The notes: generated by a model not told the origin, from the sequence alone. 64,000 nt of DNA from Sphingomonas ginsenosidivorax (GCF_007995065.1 NZ_VOQR01000001.1:2545001-2609000), one strand, 5' to 3'. Shown: positions 23,847 to 32,930, numbered from the stretch's first letter. A program made the numbers and translations.

Positions 23847-24794
23847 TTACAGCCGGCCCATCTTCAGGAATTTCGCGCGGCGGTCGCTGCGAAGTTCGGC
23901 CGGCGACAGATGCGTCAGGTCGTCGAGCGCGTTCGACAAGGCGGCGCCGAGCGTGTCGATCGCAGCCGCGGGATCGCGGTGCGCGCCGCCCAGCGGTTCG
24001 GCGACGATGTCGTCGATCACGCCGAACGCCTTCAAGTCCTGCGCGGTGATCTTCATCGCCTCGGCGGCTTCCGCCGCCTTGTCCGCGGTGCGCCACAGGA
24101 TCGAGGCGCAGCCCTCGGGGCTGATCACCGAATAGACCGCGTGTTCGAACATCAGCACGCGGTTGCCCGCGGCAAGCGCCACCGCGCCGCCCGAACCGCC
24201 CTCGCCGACGATCGCGCAGACGATCGGCACGCCGGCGCCGAGGCACGCCTCGGTCGAGCGCGCGATGGCCTCCGCCTGGCCGCGCTCTTCGGCCTGGATC
24301 CCGGGGAACGCGCCCGAGGTGTCGACCAAGGTCACGATGGGCAGGCCGAAGCGGTCGGCGAGTTCGACGAGGCGGATCGCCTTGCGGTACCCTTCGGGCT
24401 TGCCCATGCCGAAATTGTGGCGGAGCCGGCTGGCAGTGTCGTCGCCCTTTTCGTGGCCGAGTACCATCACCTTGCGGCCGCGGAAGGTCGCGAAGCCGCC
24501 GATGATCGCCTGGTCGTCGCCGAACGCGCGGTCGCCCGCGAGCGGCACGAACTCGTCGAACAGCGCCGCGCAATAATCCTTGAAGTGCGGGCGCTCGGGA
24601 TGACGCGCGACCTGCGTCTTCTGCCACGGCGTCAGCTTGGCGAAGGTGTCCTTCAACAGCTTGTCGGACTTGGCCTGGAGCCGCGTGATGTCGGCGGTGA
24701 GGTCGACGCTGCCTTCGGCGGCGGTGTCGCGGAGTTCGTCGATCCGGCCCTGGAGTTCGGCGATCGGTTTCTCGAAGTCGAGGAAGCTTGGCAT
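23847..24794 (-). CDS. accA: Acetyl-CoA carboxylase carboxyltransferase alpha subunit
   Basis: The 315-residue protein is full length for AccA. It starts [22 protein letters not shown]. Key family motifs are [47 protein letters not shown], the oxyanion/CoA-site stretch [24 protein letters not shown], and [38 protein letters not shown]. It pairs with AccD to transfer the carboxyl group from biotin to acetyl-CoA, the first step of fatty acid synthesis. It lies directly downstream of xerD (10-base gap) and is probably co-transcribed with it. Confidence 0.97.
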   Translation of the reverse strand: MPSFLDFEKPIAELQGRIDELRDTAAEGSVDLTADITRLQAKSDKLLKDTFAKLTPWQKTQVARHPERPHFKDYCAALFDEFVPLAGDRAFGDDQAIIGGFATFRGRKVMVLGHEKGDDTASRLRHNFGMGKPEGYRKAIRLVELADRFGLPIVTLVDTSGAFPGIQAEERGQAEAIARSTEACLGAGVPIVCAIVGEGGSGGAVALAAGNRVLMFEHAVYSVISPEGCASILWRTADKAAEAAEAMKITAQDLKAFGVIDDIVAEPLGGAHRDPAAAIDTLGAALSNALDDLTHLSPAELRSDRRAKFLKMGRL

Positions 24795-24804
24795 GCGTCT
24801 GCGG

Positions 24805-25725
24805 TTACGGTGCGCGCGGCGGCGCGTCAACGCGAGGCGGGATGTCGGCGAGCGGGTGGCGCGTGTTGACCAGCTCGACCAGCCGGCTCGAATCGACATG
24901 CGTATAGATTTCGGTGGTCGCGATATCGGCATGGCCGAGCATCGATTGCAGCGCGCGCAGGTCCGCCCCGCCCTCCAGCAGATGCGTCGCGAAGGCGTGG
25001 CGGAGCACGTGCGGCGAGACGCGGTCGGGCGGGATCCCGGCGTCGGCGGCGAGCGCCTTGACGAGCTGATACAGCCGGATCCGCGAGAGATGGCCCTTGC
25101 CCGAGGGGAACAGCCAGGCGCGGTCGGCCGCGACATGCTCGCGCCACGCGGCGACGGCGGCGCGCGCGCGATCGGAGATCGGCACGAGCCGCTCGCGCCC
25201 GCCCTTGCCGCGCAGGATCAGGAACGGGCGATCGGGGTGCACCGCGGCGCGCGGCAGGCTGACGAGCTCGGTCGCGCGCAGCCCGGAGCCGTAGAGCAGC
25301 TCGATCAGCGCGGCGAGCCGCAGGTCGTTCGGGTCCGAGATCTCGCGCGCGAGCCGCTCGGCGATCGCCGCAAACAGCCGATCGACATCGGCATGGCTGA
25401 GGATCCTGGGCAGCGGGCGCGCGGTGCCGGGCCGGGGCAGCGACTGGCCCGGATCGTCGGCGCGGTGGCCCTCGTCCGCGAGGAACGCGAAGAACCGCCG
25501 CAGCGATGCCGATTTGCGGCTCACGGTCGCGCGCGACAACGACGCCCAGCCACCCGACAGCCGCACCAGGGCGTCGGCATCCGCGTCCGCCAGCCGACCA
25601 CTCAAAGCCTGCGACGCGAGCGTCAGGTCGCTGCGATACGCCGCCACCGTGTTCGGCGCAGCGCCCGCCTCGGCCATCATCATTTCGAGGAAGCGGTCGA
25701 TCAGCGCGTGATCGACCAGGCTCAT
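24805..25725 (-). CDS. xerD: Site-specific tyrosine recombinase XerD
   Basis: The 306-residue protein has an N-terminal SAM-like core-binding domain (about 5-90) and a catalytic domain with the complete set of tyrosine recombinase residues: Arg150 (GLRATEL), Lys174 (GKGGRE), His239 and Arg242 ([14 protein letters not shown]), His265 ([10 protein letters not shown]) and Tyr274 (IYTHV). [15 protein letters not shown] fits XerD better than XerC. With XerC it resolves chromosome dimers at dif. It is not a phage integrase, since no attachment site or phage genes are near. Its ATG overlaps the stop of the upstream 604-residue gene by four bases. Confidence 0.93.
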   Translation of the reverse strand: MSLVDHALIDRFLEMMMAEAGAAPNTVAAYRSDLTLASQALSGRLADADADALVRLSGGWASLSRATVSRKSASLRRFFAFLADEGHRADDPGQSLPRPGTARPLPRILSHADVDRLFAAIAERLAREISDPNDLRLAALIELLYGSGLRATELVSLPRAAVHPDRPFLILRGKGGRERLVPISDRARAAVAAWREHVAADRAWLFPSGKGHLSRIRLYQLVKALAADAGIPPDRVSPHVLRHAFATHLLEGGADLRALQSMLGHADIATTEIYTHVDSSRLVELVNTRHPLADIPPRVDAPPRAP

Positions 25726-27536
25726 GCGCGCGCGATCGCCTCCGCCGCGATCATCCGCGCCTCTCCGTCGAGCCCAACGGCACGGAGCGCACCGACGATG
25801 CGGTACAGCGCCTCGGGGGGCACGCCCTTCCACGCGGAAGTCTGGATCCCGGTCGCGGCGAGCAACACGACGGTGCCGACCTGACCGGCGCGCGCGGCCG
25901 AATCGAGCGCGCGCGTCCAGCTGTTCTCGGCGCCGACGCGCACGTCGAGCGACTTGGCCGCGCGTTCGACGTCGTTCGGCGACAGGCGGCCGAGGCCGGC
26001 GAGCCCCGCGAACAGCATGCGCTGCTTGAGCGCCGAATCGCCTTCGCCACCGGTATAGGAGGCGAGGTCGCCATAGCTGACCCGACCATAGGCGTCGGGA
26101 TCGGCGAGCAGGATCATCGCCCAGGCGTCGCTGCCGGTCTCGACGCGGCCGCGCCAGCGCACCGCGGTCCGGTCCAGCCCGGCCGAGAGTATCGACGCGA
26201 CCAGACGGTCGTTCTCGGCCTTGTCCTTGGCCCCCGGCATCCGCGCGGCGGCGCGCGCGGTGAGCACGAGGCGACCATAGGGCGGACGCGCGCTGGCATC
26301 GCCCCAGAGCTGGCGGAGCGCCGCCATCCGCGCATCGGGATCGCGATCGGCATAGGCAGTCTGCAGGTCGCGCGCGGTCGCGGTCGTCATGCTCTGCACG
26401 CTGTCGTCGTCGGCAGCGGCACCGTAGAGATCGACCAGCGCCGCGCTCGACAGTACGCCCTGCGCCGCGGCCGCCTCCGCCGCGGCGATCCGGTCGGCGA
26501 TCGTCATGCTCGGCGACAGCGCGCGCCAATAGGTGACCTGGCGCCCGGCGGTCGCGTAGAGCGAATCGGGCACCGGGACCGCGGTCGCCATCGCGAGCCC
26601 GAACCGCCAGCTGGTCAGCGCGTCGACGCCGTCCCATTCGATCGTCACCGCCTGGCGCCCCTGGGCGCCCGCCCCGATCACCTTCTGTGCGAGCAGCAGG
26701 TCGATCCCGCTCGCGACGCTGCGGCGGCGCGCCGCGGTGAGCAGCGGTCCCGCCTGCGCGGGATAGCCCGACAGGCCGGCACACATCGCCTGCGCCATCG
26801 TCCAGCTCCGCGACGGCACCGCGCGCATCGCGCCCTCGACCAGCGGGCACAGCCCGCCCGGATCGCCGGTCGCGAGCGACGTGTTCATCGCGACCTGATA
26901 GAGTTTGGGCGTGTAGTTGTCGGTGTCGACGCCCTGCACGACCGCGCGTGCGGCGACCGATTCGCCCATGCGCAGCAACAGCCAGCCGCGTTCGGCGGCA
27001 AAGTCCGCGCCGTTGACGTTCCGTGGCGTATCGACGCGCGACACAAGAGCGCGGCGCAGCAGGATCGACATCCAGCGCGACGGCAGCGGCGCGGTCAGGC
27101 GGCGCATCAGCCGCTCGACATAGCGGCCGTCCGCGGTGCCGAACGCGTCCGCGTCGATCCCGCCTTGCCCGGCACCGAGCGGGCCGATGCTGTCGAGCGA
27201 CCGCCGTGCCGACGCCGGCATCTCATATTGCGCGAGGACGGCCGGGTCGACCATCGGCGCAGGCGCGGGCGTTTCCGGCGGCGTATCGGTCTGCGGCGGC
27301 AGCGGCTGAATGGTCGCGGTCGGCGGAATCGGCGTGCCGGGCCGCGGTGGCGCCGGCGCCGCGTTGGGAGCGGGCGTCGGCGCAGGAGCCGGCGCGGGCG
27401 CATCGCCGAACCCCGGCGGCAGGATCGATTCGGGCTTGTCCTGCCCGATCGCGGGCGCCAGCGCGGCAAGCCCGCCGACGGCTACCCCTGCACTGACCAG
27501 GGCCGCCGCCAGCGAAAGCTTAGGAAAGGTTCGCAA
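25722..27536 (-). CDS. Exported proline-rich protein of unknown function
   Basis: The 604-residue protein has an N-terminal signal or anchor (about 8-31, ending APAIGQ), then a Pro/Ala-rich linker (about 40-95) and a long mostly helical, Ala-rich region. The helical region has TPR-like features (SWTMAQAMCAGLSGYPAQAGPLL, SALVDLYGAAADDDSVQSM), but no motif lets me name a family. It is probably located in the periplasm or envelope. It is translationally linked to xerD downstream (ATGA overlap), and its start overlaps the upstream 44-residue gene by 17 bases, giving a compact 44aa-604aa-xerD-accA operon. Function unknown. Confidence 0.75.
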   Translation of the reverse strand: MRTFPKLSLAAALVSAGVAVGGLAALAPAIGQDKPESILPPGFGDAPAPAPAPTPAPNAAPAPPRPGTPIPPTATIQPLPPQTDTPPETPAPAPMVDPAVLAQYEMPASARRSLDSIGPLGAGQGGIDADAFGTADGRYVERLMRRLTAPLPSRWMSILLRRALVSRVDTPRNVNGADFAAERGWLLLRMGESVAARAVVQGVDTDNYTPKLYQVAMNTSLATGDPGGLCPLVEGAMRAVPSRSWTMAQAMCAGLSGYPAQAGPLLTAARRRSVASGIDLLLAQKVIGAGAQGRQAVTIEWDGVDALTSWRFGLAMATAVPVPDSLYATAGRQVTYWRALSPSMTIADRIAAAEAAAAQGVLSSAALVDLYGAAADDDSVQSMTTATARDLQTAYADRDPDARMAALRQLWGDASARPPYGRLVLTARAAARMPGAKDKAENDRLVASILSAGLDRTAVRWRGRVETGSDAWAMILLADPDAYGRVSYGDLASYTGGEGDSALKQRMLFAGLAGLGRLSPNDVERAAKSLDVRVGAENSWTRALDSAARAGQVGTVVLLAATGIQTSAWKGVPPEALYRIVGALRAVGLDGEARMIAAEAIARA

Positions 27537-27654
27537 GCGTCACGGCCTTTTCGACGCGGGTCTGCGGACGCTCGGTCGCGCGACCGGCGAGCAGGAACAA
27601 CCCACCCACGATCACGACGAGGATGACGACGACCGAAAGAAGCAGGCGGGACAT
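27520..27654 (-). CDS. 44-residue single-pass membrane microprotein
   Basis: A single membrane helix (residues 2-25: SRLLLSVVVILVVIVGGLFL) is followed by a short basic/polar tail (RATERPQTRVEKAVTLANLS). It starts at ATG 27654; CAGGCGGG is on the other strand, and on this strand only weak purines precede it. Its end overlaps the start of the 604-residue gene by 17 bases, consistent with translational coupling. The start codon also overlaps, on the opposite strand, a possible upstream start of aroK at 27653. Membrane insertion is predicted; function unknown. Confidence 0.6.
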   Translation of the reverse strand: MSRLLLSVVVILVVIVGGLFLLAGRATERPQTRVEKAVTLANLS

Positions 27655-27730
27655 GGCGGACCTTAAACGACCGGAGGAAACGCGCACGGCGTTTCCCACC
27701 GCGCGACGCCGCTGTATAGCGCGTGCCAGC

Positions 27731-28285
27731 ATGTTGCAAAGCCACAACCCCGATACCGGACCCGCGAAGGGGCAACGGGCCCCTCGCCCGATCGTGCTGG
27801 TGGGCCTGATGGGCGTCGGCAAGACCACGGTCGGCCGCCGCCTGGCGCAGCGCCTGAAGCTGCCCTTCGTCGACGCCGATCATGAGATCGAGGCCGCGGC
27901 GGGGATGACGGTCGCCGAAATCTTCGAGCGGTTCGGCGAGCCCTATTTCCGCGACGGCGAGCGCCGGGTGATCGCACGGCTGGTCGACGGCACGCCCAAG
28001 GTCATCGCGACCGGCGGCGGCGCGTTCATCGACGATGCGACGCGCGCGCTGATCCTGTCCGCCTCGACCGCGATCTGGCTGAGCGCGCGGCCCGAGGTGC
28101 TCGCCGAGCGCGTCGGCCGCCGCGACACCCGCCCGCTGCTGCGCAACCGCAATGCGAAGGAAGTGCTGTCCGAACTGGCGCGCGTCCGCAACCCGATCTA
28201 CGCGCAGGCGCACATCCACATCGCCAGCCAGAAGGCGCCGCACGAGGCGACCGTGGCGGCCATCCTGAAGGCACTCCGCGCATGA
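27731..28285 (+). CDS. aroK: Shikimate kinase
   Basis: About 184 residues from ATG 27731; the frame is open back to 27623 and ATG 27653 is an alternative that would add 26 residues without family similarity. Motifs: P-loop GLMGVGKTT, shikimate-site DADHEIE and the GGGAF loop (ATGGGAFI), LID Arg region (RRDTRPLL). The enzyme phosphorylates shikimate at the 3-hydroxyl, the fifth step of the shikimate pathway. aroB follows with a 4-base overlap (ATGA), the classic aroK-aroB pair. Confidence 0.95.
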   Translation: MLQSHNPDTGPAKGQRAPRPIVLVGLMGVGKTTVGRRLAQRLKLPFVDADHEIEAAAGMTVAEIFERFGEPYFRDGERRVIARLVDGTPKVIATGGGAFIDDATRALILSASTAIWLSARPEVLAERVGRRDTRPLLRNRNAKEVLSELARVRNPIYAQAHIHIASQKAPHEATVAAILKALRA

Positions 28286-29382
28286 AGACGATCACCGTGG
28301 ATCTGGGCGCGCGGACCTATCCGATCCTGATCGAGGCCGGGCTGCTCGCGCGCGCCGCCGATCATTTGGCGCCGCTGGCGCGGGGCCGGATGATGGCGAT
28401 CGTCACCGACGAGAACCTCGCGCCGCATCTGGCGACGCTGCAGGGCGCGCTGACCGCCGCGGGGGTCGAGAGCGAGGCGATCGTGCTTACGCCTGGCGAA
28501 GGCAGCAAGAGCTGGGCGACGCTGGAGGCGCTGTGCGACCGGCTGCTCGACCTGGGGATCGAGCGCGGCGACCATGTGATCGCGCTGGGCGGCGGGGTGA
28601 TCGGCGACCTGGTCGGCTTCGCCTGCGCGATCCTCAAGCGCGGGTGCAAATTCGTGCAGATCCCGACCAGCCTGCTGGCGCAGGTCGACAGCTCGGTCGG
28701 CGGCAAGACCGCGATCAACACGCGCGCGGGCAAGAACCTGATCGGCGCGTTCCACCAGCCGGCGATGGTGCTGATCGACCCTGCGGTGCTCGACACGCTG
28801 CCGGCGCGCGAGCTGCGCGCGGGCTATGCCGAGGTCGTCAAATACGGGCTGATCGACGATTTCGCGTTCTTCGAATGGTGCGAGGCGAACGGCGCGGCGT
28901 TGCTGGCCGGCGACCTCGCGTTGCGCGAACATGCGATCGCGCACGCGGTGGCGGCGAAGGCGCGGATCGTCGCGGCGGACGAGCACGAGACCAACGGCAC
29001 GCGCGCGCTGCTCAACCTGGGGCATACGTTCGGGCATGCGCTGGAGGCGGAAACCGGGTTCTCGCAGGCGCTGATTCACGGCGAGGGCGTCGCCGCAGGC
29101 TGTGCGCTGGCGTTCGGCTTCTCCGCTGCGCAGGGGCTGTGTGCGGGGCAGGATGCGGCGCGGGTGGCCGCGCATTGGCACAGCGTCGGGCTGCCCGACG
29201 GGCTGGCCTCCGCGCGGATCGATGCGAGCGGCGCGACTTTGGTCGAGCATATGCGGCACGACAAGAAGATGGCGGCGGGCACCCTGCCCTTCCTGCTCGC
29301 GCGCGGGATCGGGCAGACCTATCTCGACAAGACGGTGGACCTCGGCGACGTCGAGCGTTTCCTCGACGCGCAGCCGCGCTGA
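28282..29382 (+). CDS. aroB: 3-dehydroquinate synthase
   Basis: The 366-residue protein matches AroB length. It has the NAD-binding region [45 protein letters not shown], the substrate loop [33 protein letters not shown], and the zinc ligands within Glu-Val-Val-Lys-Tyr-Gly (AEVVKYG), [13 protein letters not shown] and LIHGEGVA. It converts DAHP to 3-dehydroquinate. Its stop codon TGATG overlaps the start of the small DUF2256 gene, so the operon has at least three genes. Confidence 0.97.
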   Translation: MKTITVDLGARTYPILIEAGLLARAADHLAPLARGRMMAIVTDENLAPHLATLQGALTAAGVESEAIVLTPGEGSKSWATLEALCDRLLDLGIERGDHVIALGGGVIGDLVGFACAILKRGCKFVQIPTSLLAQVDSSVGGKTAINTRAGKNLIGAFHQPAMVLIDPAVLDTLPARELRAGYAEVVKYGLIDDFAFFEWCEANGAALLAGDLALREHAIAHAVAAKARIVAADEHETNGTRALLNLGHTFGHALEAETGFSQALIHGEGVAAGCALAFGFSAAQGLCAGQDAARVAAHWHSVGLPDGLASARIDASGATLVEHMRHDKKMAAGTLPFLLARGIGQTYLDKTVDLGDVERFLDAQPR

Positions 29383-29522
29383 TGCCGACAGGGGTCAAGA
29401 AGCAGAATTTGCCCAGCAAGATCTGCCCGGCGTGCGAGCGGCCGTTTTCGTGGCGGAAGAAATGGGAGCGGGACTGGGAGAGCGTTGTCTATTGCTCGGA
29501 TCGGTGCCGGAAGGCGCGGTAG
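29382..29522 (+). CDS. DUF2256 small zinc-ribbon protein
   Basis: The 46-residue protein has [19 protein letters not shown] followed by [12 protein letters not shown]. The four cysteines in CxxC and CxxxC arrangement should bind a zinc ion. The length and pattern match the DUF2256 family. The start shares one base with the aroB stop (TGATG), implying coupled translation. Function unknown; the basic character would allow nucleic-acid binding. Confidence 0.85.
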   Translation: MPTGVKKQNLPSKICPACERPFSWRKKWERDWESVVYCSDRCRKAR

Positions 29523-29535
29523 CCCTTGCCACCCC

Positions 29536-29619
29536 CCGTCATCCTGACGAACGTCAGGATCCAGGGTAACGACCGCAGCGCTGCTTGGCTCTGGATCCTG
29601 ACGTTCGTCAGGATGACGG
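29536..29619. repeat. Palindromic element, family C (copy 2)
   Basis: CCGTCATCCTGACGAACGTC-AGGATCC on the left and GGATCCTGACGTTCGTCAGG-ATGACGG on the right give an 84-bp near-perfect palindrome, each half being a hairpin. It lies at the aroB-DUF2256 operon end and next to a duplicated gene tail. Confidence 0.85.
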
Positions 29620-29627
29620 CAGGTTGA

Positions 29628-29706
29628 ATGCACTCCACGCGAGCCACAGCCACCCGCCGATCAGCAGCGCGCCGCCGATCGGGGTGATCGCGCCGAACCA
29701 GCGCGG
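29628..29706 (-). pseudogene. Duplicated 3'-end fragment of the DUF423 gene
   Basis: These 79 bases match 29813-29891, the 3' coding end of the DUF423 gene, at 75 of 79 positions. In the minus-strand frame they still encode RWFGAITPIGGALLIGGWLWLAWSA, but the copy has no start and continues into the family C element at 29536. It is separated from the intact gene by another family C element. See the corresponding finding. Confidence 0.85.
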
Positions 29707-29710
29707 TAGC

Positions 29711-29803
29711 GACCGTCATGCTGAACTTGTTTCAGCATCCACCGCGACATGGGCGCCTACGCTCGCGGAATGGTGGACCCTGAACCGAGTTCAGGGTGAC
29801 GGG
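29711..29803. repeat. Palindromic element, family C (copy 3)
   Basis: ACCGTCATGCTGAACTTGTT-TCAGCAT on the left and CCCTGAACCGAGTTCAGGG-TGACGGG on the right. The element fills the space between the DUF423 stop (29805) and the duplicated tail fragment of that gene. Confidence 0.85.
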
Positions 29804-29804
29804 T

Positions 29805-30131
29805 CTAGCGGGATGCACTCCACGCGAGCCATAGCCACCCGCCGATCAGCAGCGCGCCGCCGACGGGCGTGATCGCGCCGAACCAGCGCGGCGCGCCCAA
29901 TGCCATCGCGTAGAGCGTGATCGCGAAGATCGCCGCGCCCACCACGAACAGCCAAGCCGGTCCGCGCGCCTCCATCCGCGCCGCGACGAGGGCGGCGACG
30001 ACGTGGACGAGCTGATACTGCGCGCCGGTCCGCAGCCATTCGGCGGCCGACCCGCTGGCGCCGTGCGCGCCGAACGCGCCAGCGGCCACCGCGAGGGCGC
30101 CCGACAGCGCGGCGAGGACGATCAAGATCAT
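29805..30131 (-). CDS. DUF423 membrane protein (YwdK/TMEM256 family)
   Basis: The 108-residue protein has four hydrophobic segments. The family signature AAGAFGAHG is near residues 17-25, with a polar stretch TGAQYQLVHVVAAL (about 40-53) and the C-terminal FGAITPVGGALLIGGWLWLAW. The function of the family is unknown. The start overlaps the stop of the cation/proton antiporter by four bases, so the pair is co-translated. The last residues (WSASR) differ from those read in the neighbouring duplicated tail (WSAFN), so one of the two ends has changed. Confidence 0.88.
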   Translation of the reverse strand: MILIVLAALSGALAVAAGAFGAHGASGSAAEWLRTGAQYQLVHVVAALVAARMEARGPAWLFVVGAAIFAITLYAMALGAPRWFGAITPVGGALLIGGWLWLAWSASR

Positions 30132-31885
30132 CGCGGTTCATTCCCCCAGGGAAAGCGCTCGGCGGTCTCGGACCGCGCGGCGCGGAGGTCGCCGGCCTCG
30201 ATCTGGATCGCGAGGCGTTCCTTGTCCTTCGACCGGTATTTGTCCTCCGCGCGGTCGATGTCGGCGGGCGACACGCCGAGCCCGCGCAGCGCGAGGCGCG
30301 CCATCTTGACCGCGGATTCGAGCACTTCGCGGACGACGAAATCGGCCGAGGTCTTCTTGAGCTTCACCAGCGCGCGGCGGTCGAACACGCGGACATAGAT
30401 CGATGCCTTGGGGAACGCGCTGTGGATGCCGTCGAGCGTATCGGGCTCGATCTGGTCGCCGTCCATGCAGAAGCAGATGAGTTCGGCATCCGCCGCGCCG
30501 GCCTGGCGCAGCAGGTCGAGCCGCGTGCCGTCGCCGTAATAGACCTTCGCACCGAATTCCCTCGCGATGTCGATCATCACGATATCGGTGTCGATCAGCG
30601 TGACCGGGATGCCCTGCAGCAGCAGCATCTGGCCGACGGTCTGCCCGAACCGGCCATAGCCGACGATGATCGCGTTGGCGCCGTCGGCCTGCGGGCCCGC
30701 GCGCTCGCCGCCCGCGACGATCGGCTCGGCGCGGAAGCGGCGCGTGACGCCCATCAGGAACGGCGTGGTCGCCATCGACAGCGTGATGATCGCGCCGAAC
30801 AGGCTCGCTGCCTCGGGCGCGATCAGATAGCCGGCCTGCGCCTGCGCGAAGAGCACGAAGCCGAACTCGCCGCCCTGGCTGAGCAGCAGCCCGAGCGCGA
30901 ACGCCTGGCGCCACGTCATCTTGAACGCCATGCCGATGCCGGTGATCACCGCCGTCTTGGTCGCGATCAGCGCGAGCGCCATCGCGATCACGAACAGCGG
31001 GCGGTCGGCGATCGCCTGCAGGTTGAGCAGCATGCCGACCGCGAGGAAGAACAGCCCGAGCAGGATCGATCGGAACGGCTCGACGTCCGCTTCCAGTTCG
31101 TGGCGGTACGGGCTGTCGGCGAGCATCACGCCGGCGATGAACGCGCCGAGCGCGGTCGACAGGCCGAGCATCTCCATGATCGCGGCGCTGGCGATGACGG
31201 TGAAGAGGCCGGCGAACACGAACATCTCGCGCTCGCCGAGATTGCCGATGAGACGGAACATCGGGCGCAGCAGGAAGCGGCCGGCGATGATCAGCCCGCC
31301 GACCGCGAGCACGGTGTAGATCGCGAGCAGCCAGCCCGGCGGCGCGTTGGCATCGGCGGGGTTGCGGCTCATCGCCGCGACGATCGTGATCAGGGGCACG
31401 ATCGAGAGGTCCTGGAAGAGCAGGATCGAGAAGGCCCGCTCGCCGAACGGGGTGCGCATCCGCCCCGAGCTCTGCAGCATCGGCAGCACCTGCGCGGTCG
31501 ACGACAGCGCGAGCGGCAGGCCGAGCGCGAGCGCTGCGGTGGGCGAGAAATGCGCGACCCAGACGATCGCGGTGATGGCGAGCCCGCACAGCACGACCTG
31601 GAGCAGGCCGAGCCCGAAGATCTCCTCCTTCATCCGCCACAGCCGCGACGGATTGAGCTCGAGCCCGACGAGGAAGAGGAGCAGGGTGATGCCGAGCTCG
31701 GCGATCCCGAGCTTCGCCTCCGCATCGCCGACCAGCCCGAGCACGTGCGGGCCGACCACCGCGCCCGCGACGAGATAGCCGAGCGTCGCGCCGAGCCCGA
31801 GCTTGCGAAACAGCAGGACGAAGACGAGCCCCGCCCCGAGCAGGACGACACCGTCGCGCAGCAGGGACGTCGTGCCTTCGTGCAT
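30128..31885 (-). CDS. Monovalent cation:proton antiporter-2, KefB/KefC-like with RCK domain
   Basis: The 585-residue protein has a 12- to 13-helix Na+/H+ exchanger domain (residues 8-380) with the typical GLELNPSRLWRM, LALSSTAQVLPML and LLFQDLSIVPL motifs. A C-terminal RCK_N/TrkA-N domain (about 405-520) shows the Rossmann pattern NAIIVGYGRFGQTVGQMLL and LIDTDIVMI, followed by a helical tail. KefB/C proteins exchange K+ for H+ and are gated by NAD(H) or glutathione adducts at the RCK domain. No KefF/KefG-type ancillary subunit gene is adjacent. It sits in a compact operon cvpA-IscU/NifU-like-antiporter-DUF423. Confidence 0.92.
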   Translation of the reverse strand: MHEGTTSLLRDGVVLLGAGLVFVLLFRKLGLGATLGYLVAGAVVGPHVLGLVGDAEAKLGIAELGITLLLFLVGLELNPSRLWRMKEEIFGLGLLQVVLCGLAITAIVWVAHFSPTAALALGLPLALSSTAQVLPMLQSSGRMRTPFGERAFSILLFQDLSIVPLITIVAAMSRNPADANAPPGWLLAIYTVLAVGGLIIAGRFLLRPMFRLIGNLGEREMFVFAGLFTVIASAAIMEMLGLSTALGAFIAGVMLADSPYRHELEADVEPFRSILLGLFFLAVGMLLNLQAIADRPLFVIAMALALIATKTAVITGIGMAFKMTWRQAFALGLLLSQGGEFGFVLFAQAQAGYLIAPEAASLFGAIITLSMATTPFLMGVTRRFRAEPIVAGGERAGPQADGANAIIVGYGRFGQTVGQMLLLQGIPVTLIDTDIVMIDIAREFGAKVYYGDGTRLDLLRQAGAADAELICFCMDGDQIEPDTLDGIHSAFPKASIYVRVFDRRALVKLKKTSADFVVREVLESAVKMARLALRGLGVSPADIDRAEDKYRSKDKERLAIQIEAGDLRAARSETAERFPWGNEPR

Positions 31886-32316
31886 TAGCGCGCCGCCTTG
31901 GCGGTCGCGGCGGCTTCGGCAGCATCGGCCGCCGCTTGAAAAGCAAGTTGGACTGATGCCTTTCGGACTGAGTTAAGGCGCTCCGGGCGTAAATCCCAAA
32001 TTCCAGGCCAGTCAGGAACGTCTCCGTTTCCAGCTATCCAATTCGCGATGTTATCTCGCAGCGATGACAACTCTGCTGGTGTCCTATTTGCCAAGCTCTG
32101 AGCTAAGACGGTTGCAGCGGCTTGGCCAAACGCGCACGCGTTCACACGCATGCCAATATCGCTGACCCGGCCTTCATTGTTCAGATTAACATCTACGATG
32201 ACTCGGCTGCCGCAAATTGGTGAGCGCTTTTCAGCGGATCCCATCGGTTCTGTAAGCCGGCCAGGGTACTGATACGCTGTATGTCGCAGAATTTCCGGTG
32301 GGATACCCATCGTCAT
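31885..32316 (-). CDS. Iron-sulfur cluster scaffold-like protein (IscU/NifU-N type)
   Basis: About 143 residues from ATG 32316 (overlapping the cvpA stop by four bases). The IscU-like fold is seen in MGSAEKRSPICGSRVIVDVNLN, VNACAFGQAAATVLAQSL and the helix TPAELSSLRDNI. Two cysteines (in ICGS and ACAF) match two of the three scaffold ligands; the third usual Cys is not obvious. Most of the gene (about 31940-32316) is visibly AT-richer (about half GC) than its neighbours, while its last 45 bases (AAADAAEAAATAKAAR) have normal high-GC composition. This looks like local allele replacement. The stop shares one base with the antiporter start. Confidence 0.75.
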   Translation of the reverse strand: MTMGIPPEILRHTAYQYPGRLTEPMGSAEKRSPICGSRVIVDVNLNNEGRVSDIGMRVNACAFGQAAATVLAQSLANRTPAELSSLRDNIANWIAGNGDVPDWPGIWDLRPERLNSVRKASVQLAFQAAADAAEAAATAKAAR

Positions 32317-32882
32317 AATGTTGGATCGCTTACGTTCTCGGTGGTGGGAGCAAGCGGCGTCCGCGCGCCGAACACCGGCAGGCCGCGGCGGCGGCGGTCG
32401 ACGAAATCGGCGATGCTCGCGCTGGTCGCGTTGAGCAGCGGATAGGTGCGCGAGGTGGTCATCCAGAGTGGCCGCCGCGACGGGCCGCCGTGGAGCGTGT
32501 CGAGCACCAGCGTCGTCAGCAGGAAGGCGAGGCTGGCGAGAATCAGGCCCTTGAGCGCGCCGAAGCCGAGACCGAGCGCGCGGTCCACGGGTCCGAGGAT
32601 CGAGGTCCGCGTCCGCTTGCCGATCGCGTTGGCGACGAGGCGGCCGCCGATATAGGTGACGCCTGCGATGATCGCGAAGGCGAGGACGGCGGCCCCCGAT
32701 ACCGTCCCGACGACCGGCGTCAGCATCGCGGCGAGCGGGACGTGGAAGAGTTTGAGCGCGGCGACGATTCCGATCCACGCGAACAGCGACAGCACTTCGG
32801 TGACGAAGCCGCGCAGCAGCCCGAGAACCGCGGATCCCGCGACGGCGAGGAGGACGACGATGTCTAGCGCGGTCAGGTTCAT
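32313..32882 (-). CDS. cvpA: CvpA family membrane protein
   Basis: The 189-residue protein has four membrane helices: LDIVVLLAVAGSAVLGLLRGFVTEVLSLFAWIGI, then two central ones (GTVSGAAVLAFAIIAGVTYIGG, LGFGALKGLILASLAFLLTTLVL). The pattern GxxRGFVxExLSLxxW is characteristic of CvpA, first described as needed for colicin V production. It is the first gene of a four-gene minus-strand operon. A family A palindrome precedes it and separates it from radA. Confidence 0.9.
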   Translation of the reverse strand: MNLTALDIVVLLAVAGSAVLGLLRGFVTEVLSLFAWIGIVAALKLFHVPLAAMLTPVVGTVSGAAVLAFAIIAGVTYIGGRLVANAIGKRTRTSILGPVDRALGLGFGALKGLILASLAFLLTTLVLDTLHGGPSRRPLWMTTSRTYPLLNATSASIADFVDRRRRGLPVFGARTPLAPTTENVSDPTL

Positions 32883-32930
32883 GGAGGATGGAATAGGGAT
32901 GCGGGGGGCCTACGGCTAGGGGGCGACAGC

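Noticed and set aside
24805..25725. Possible phage or island integrase
   Set aside because: Chromosomal XerD by sequence pattern and context (accA operon); no att duplication, tRNA target or phage genes nearby.
29489..29719. 76-codon minus-strand frame over the duplicated DUF423 tail
   Set aside because: It reads the duplicate in the wrong frame plus palindrome sequence; no independent gene is supported.
30138..31946. 602-codon minus-strand frame over the antiporter
   Set aside because: No membrane segments or motifs; the alternative frame encodes the KefB/C-type antiporter.
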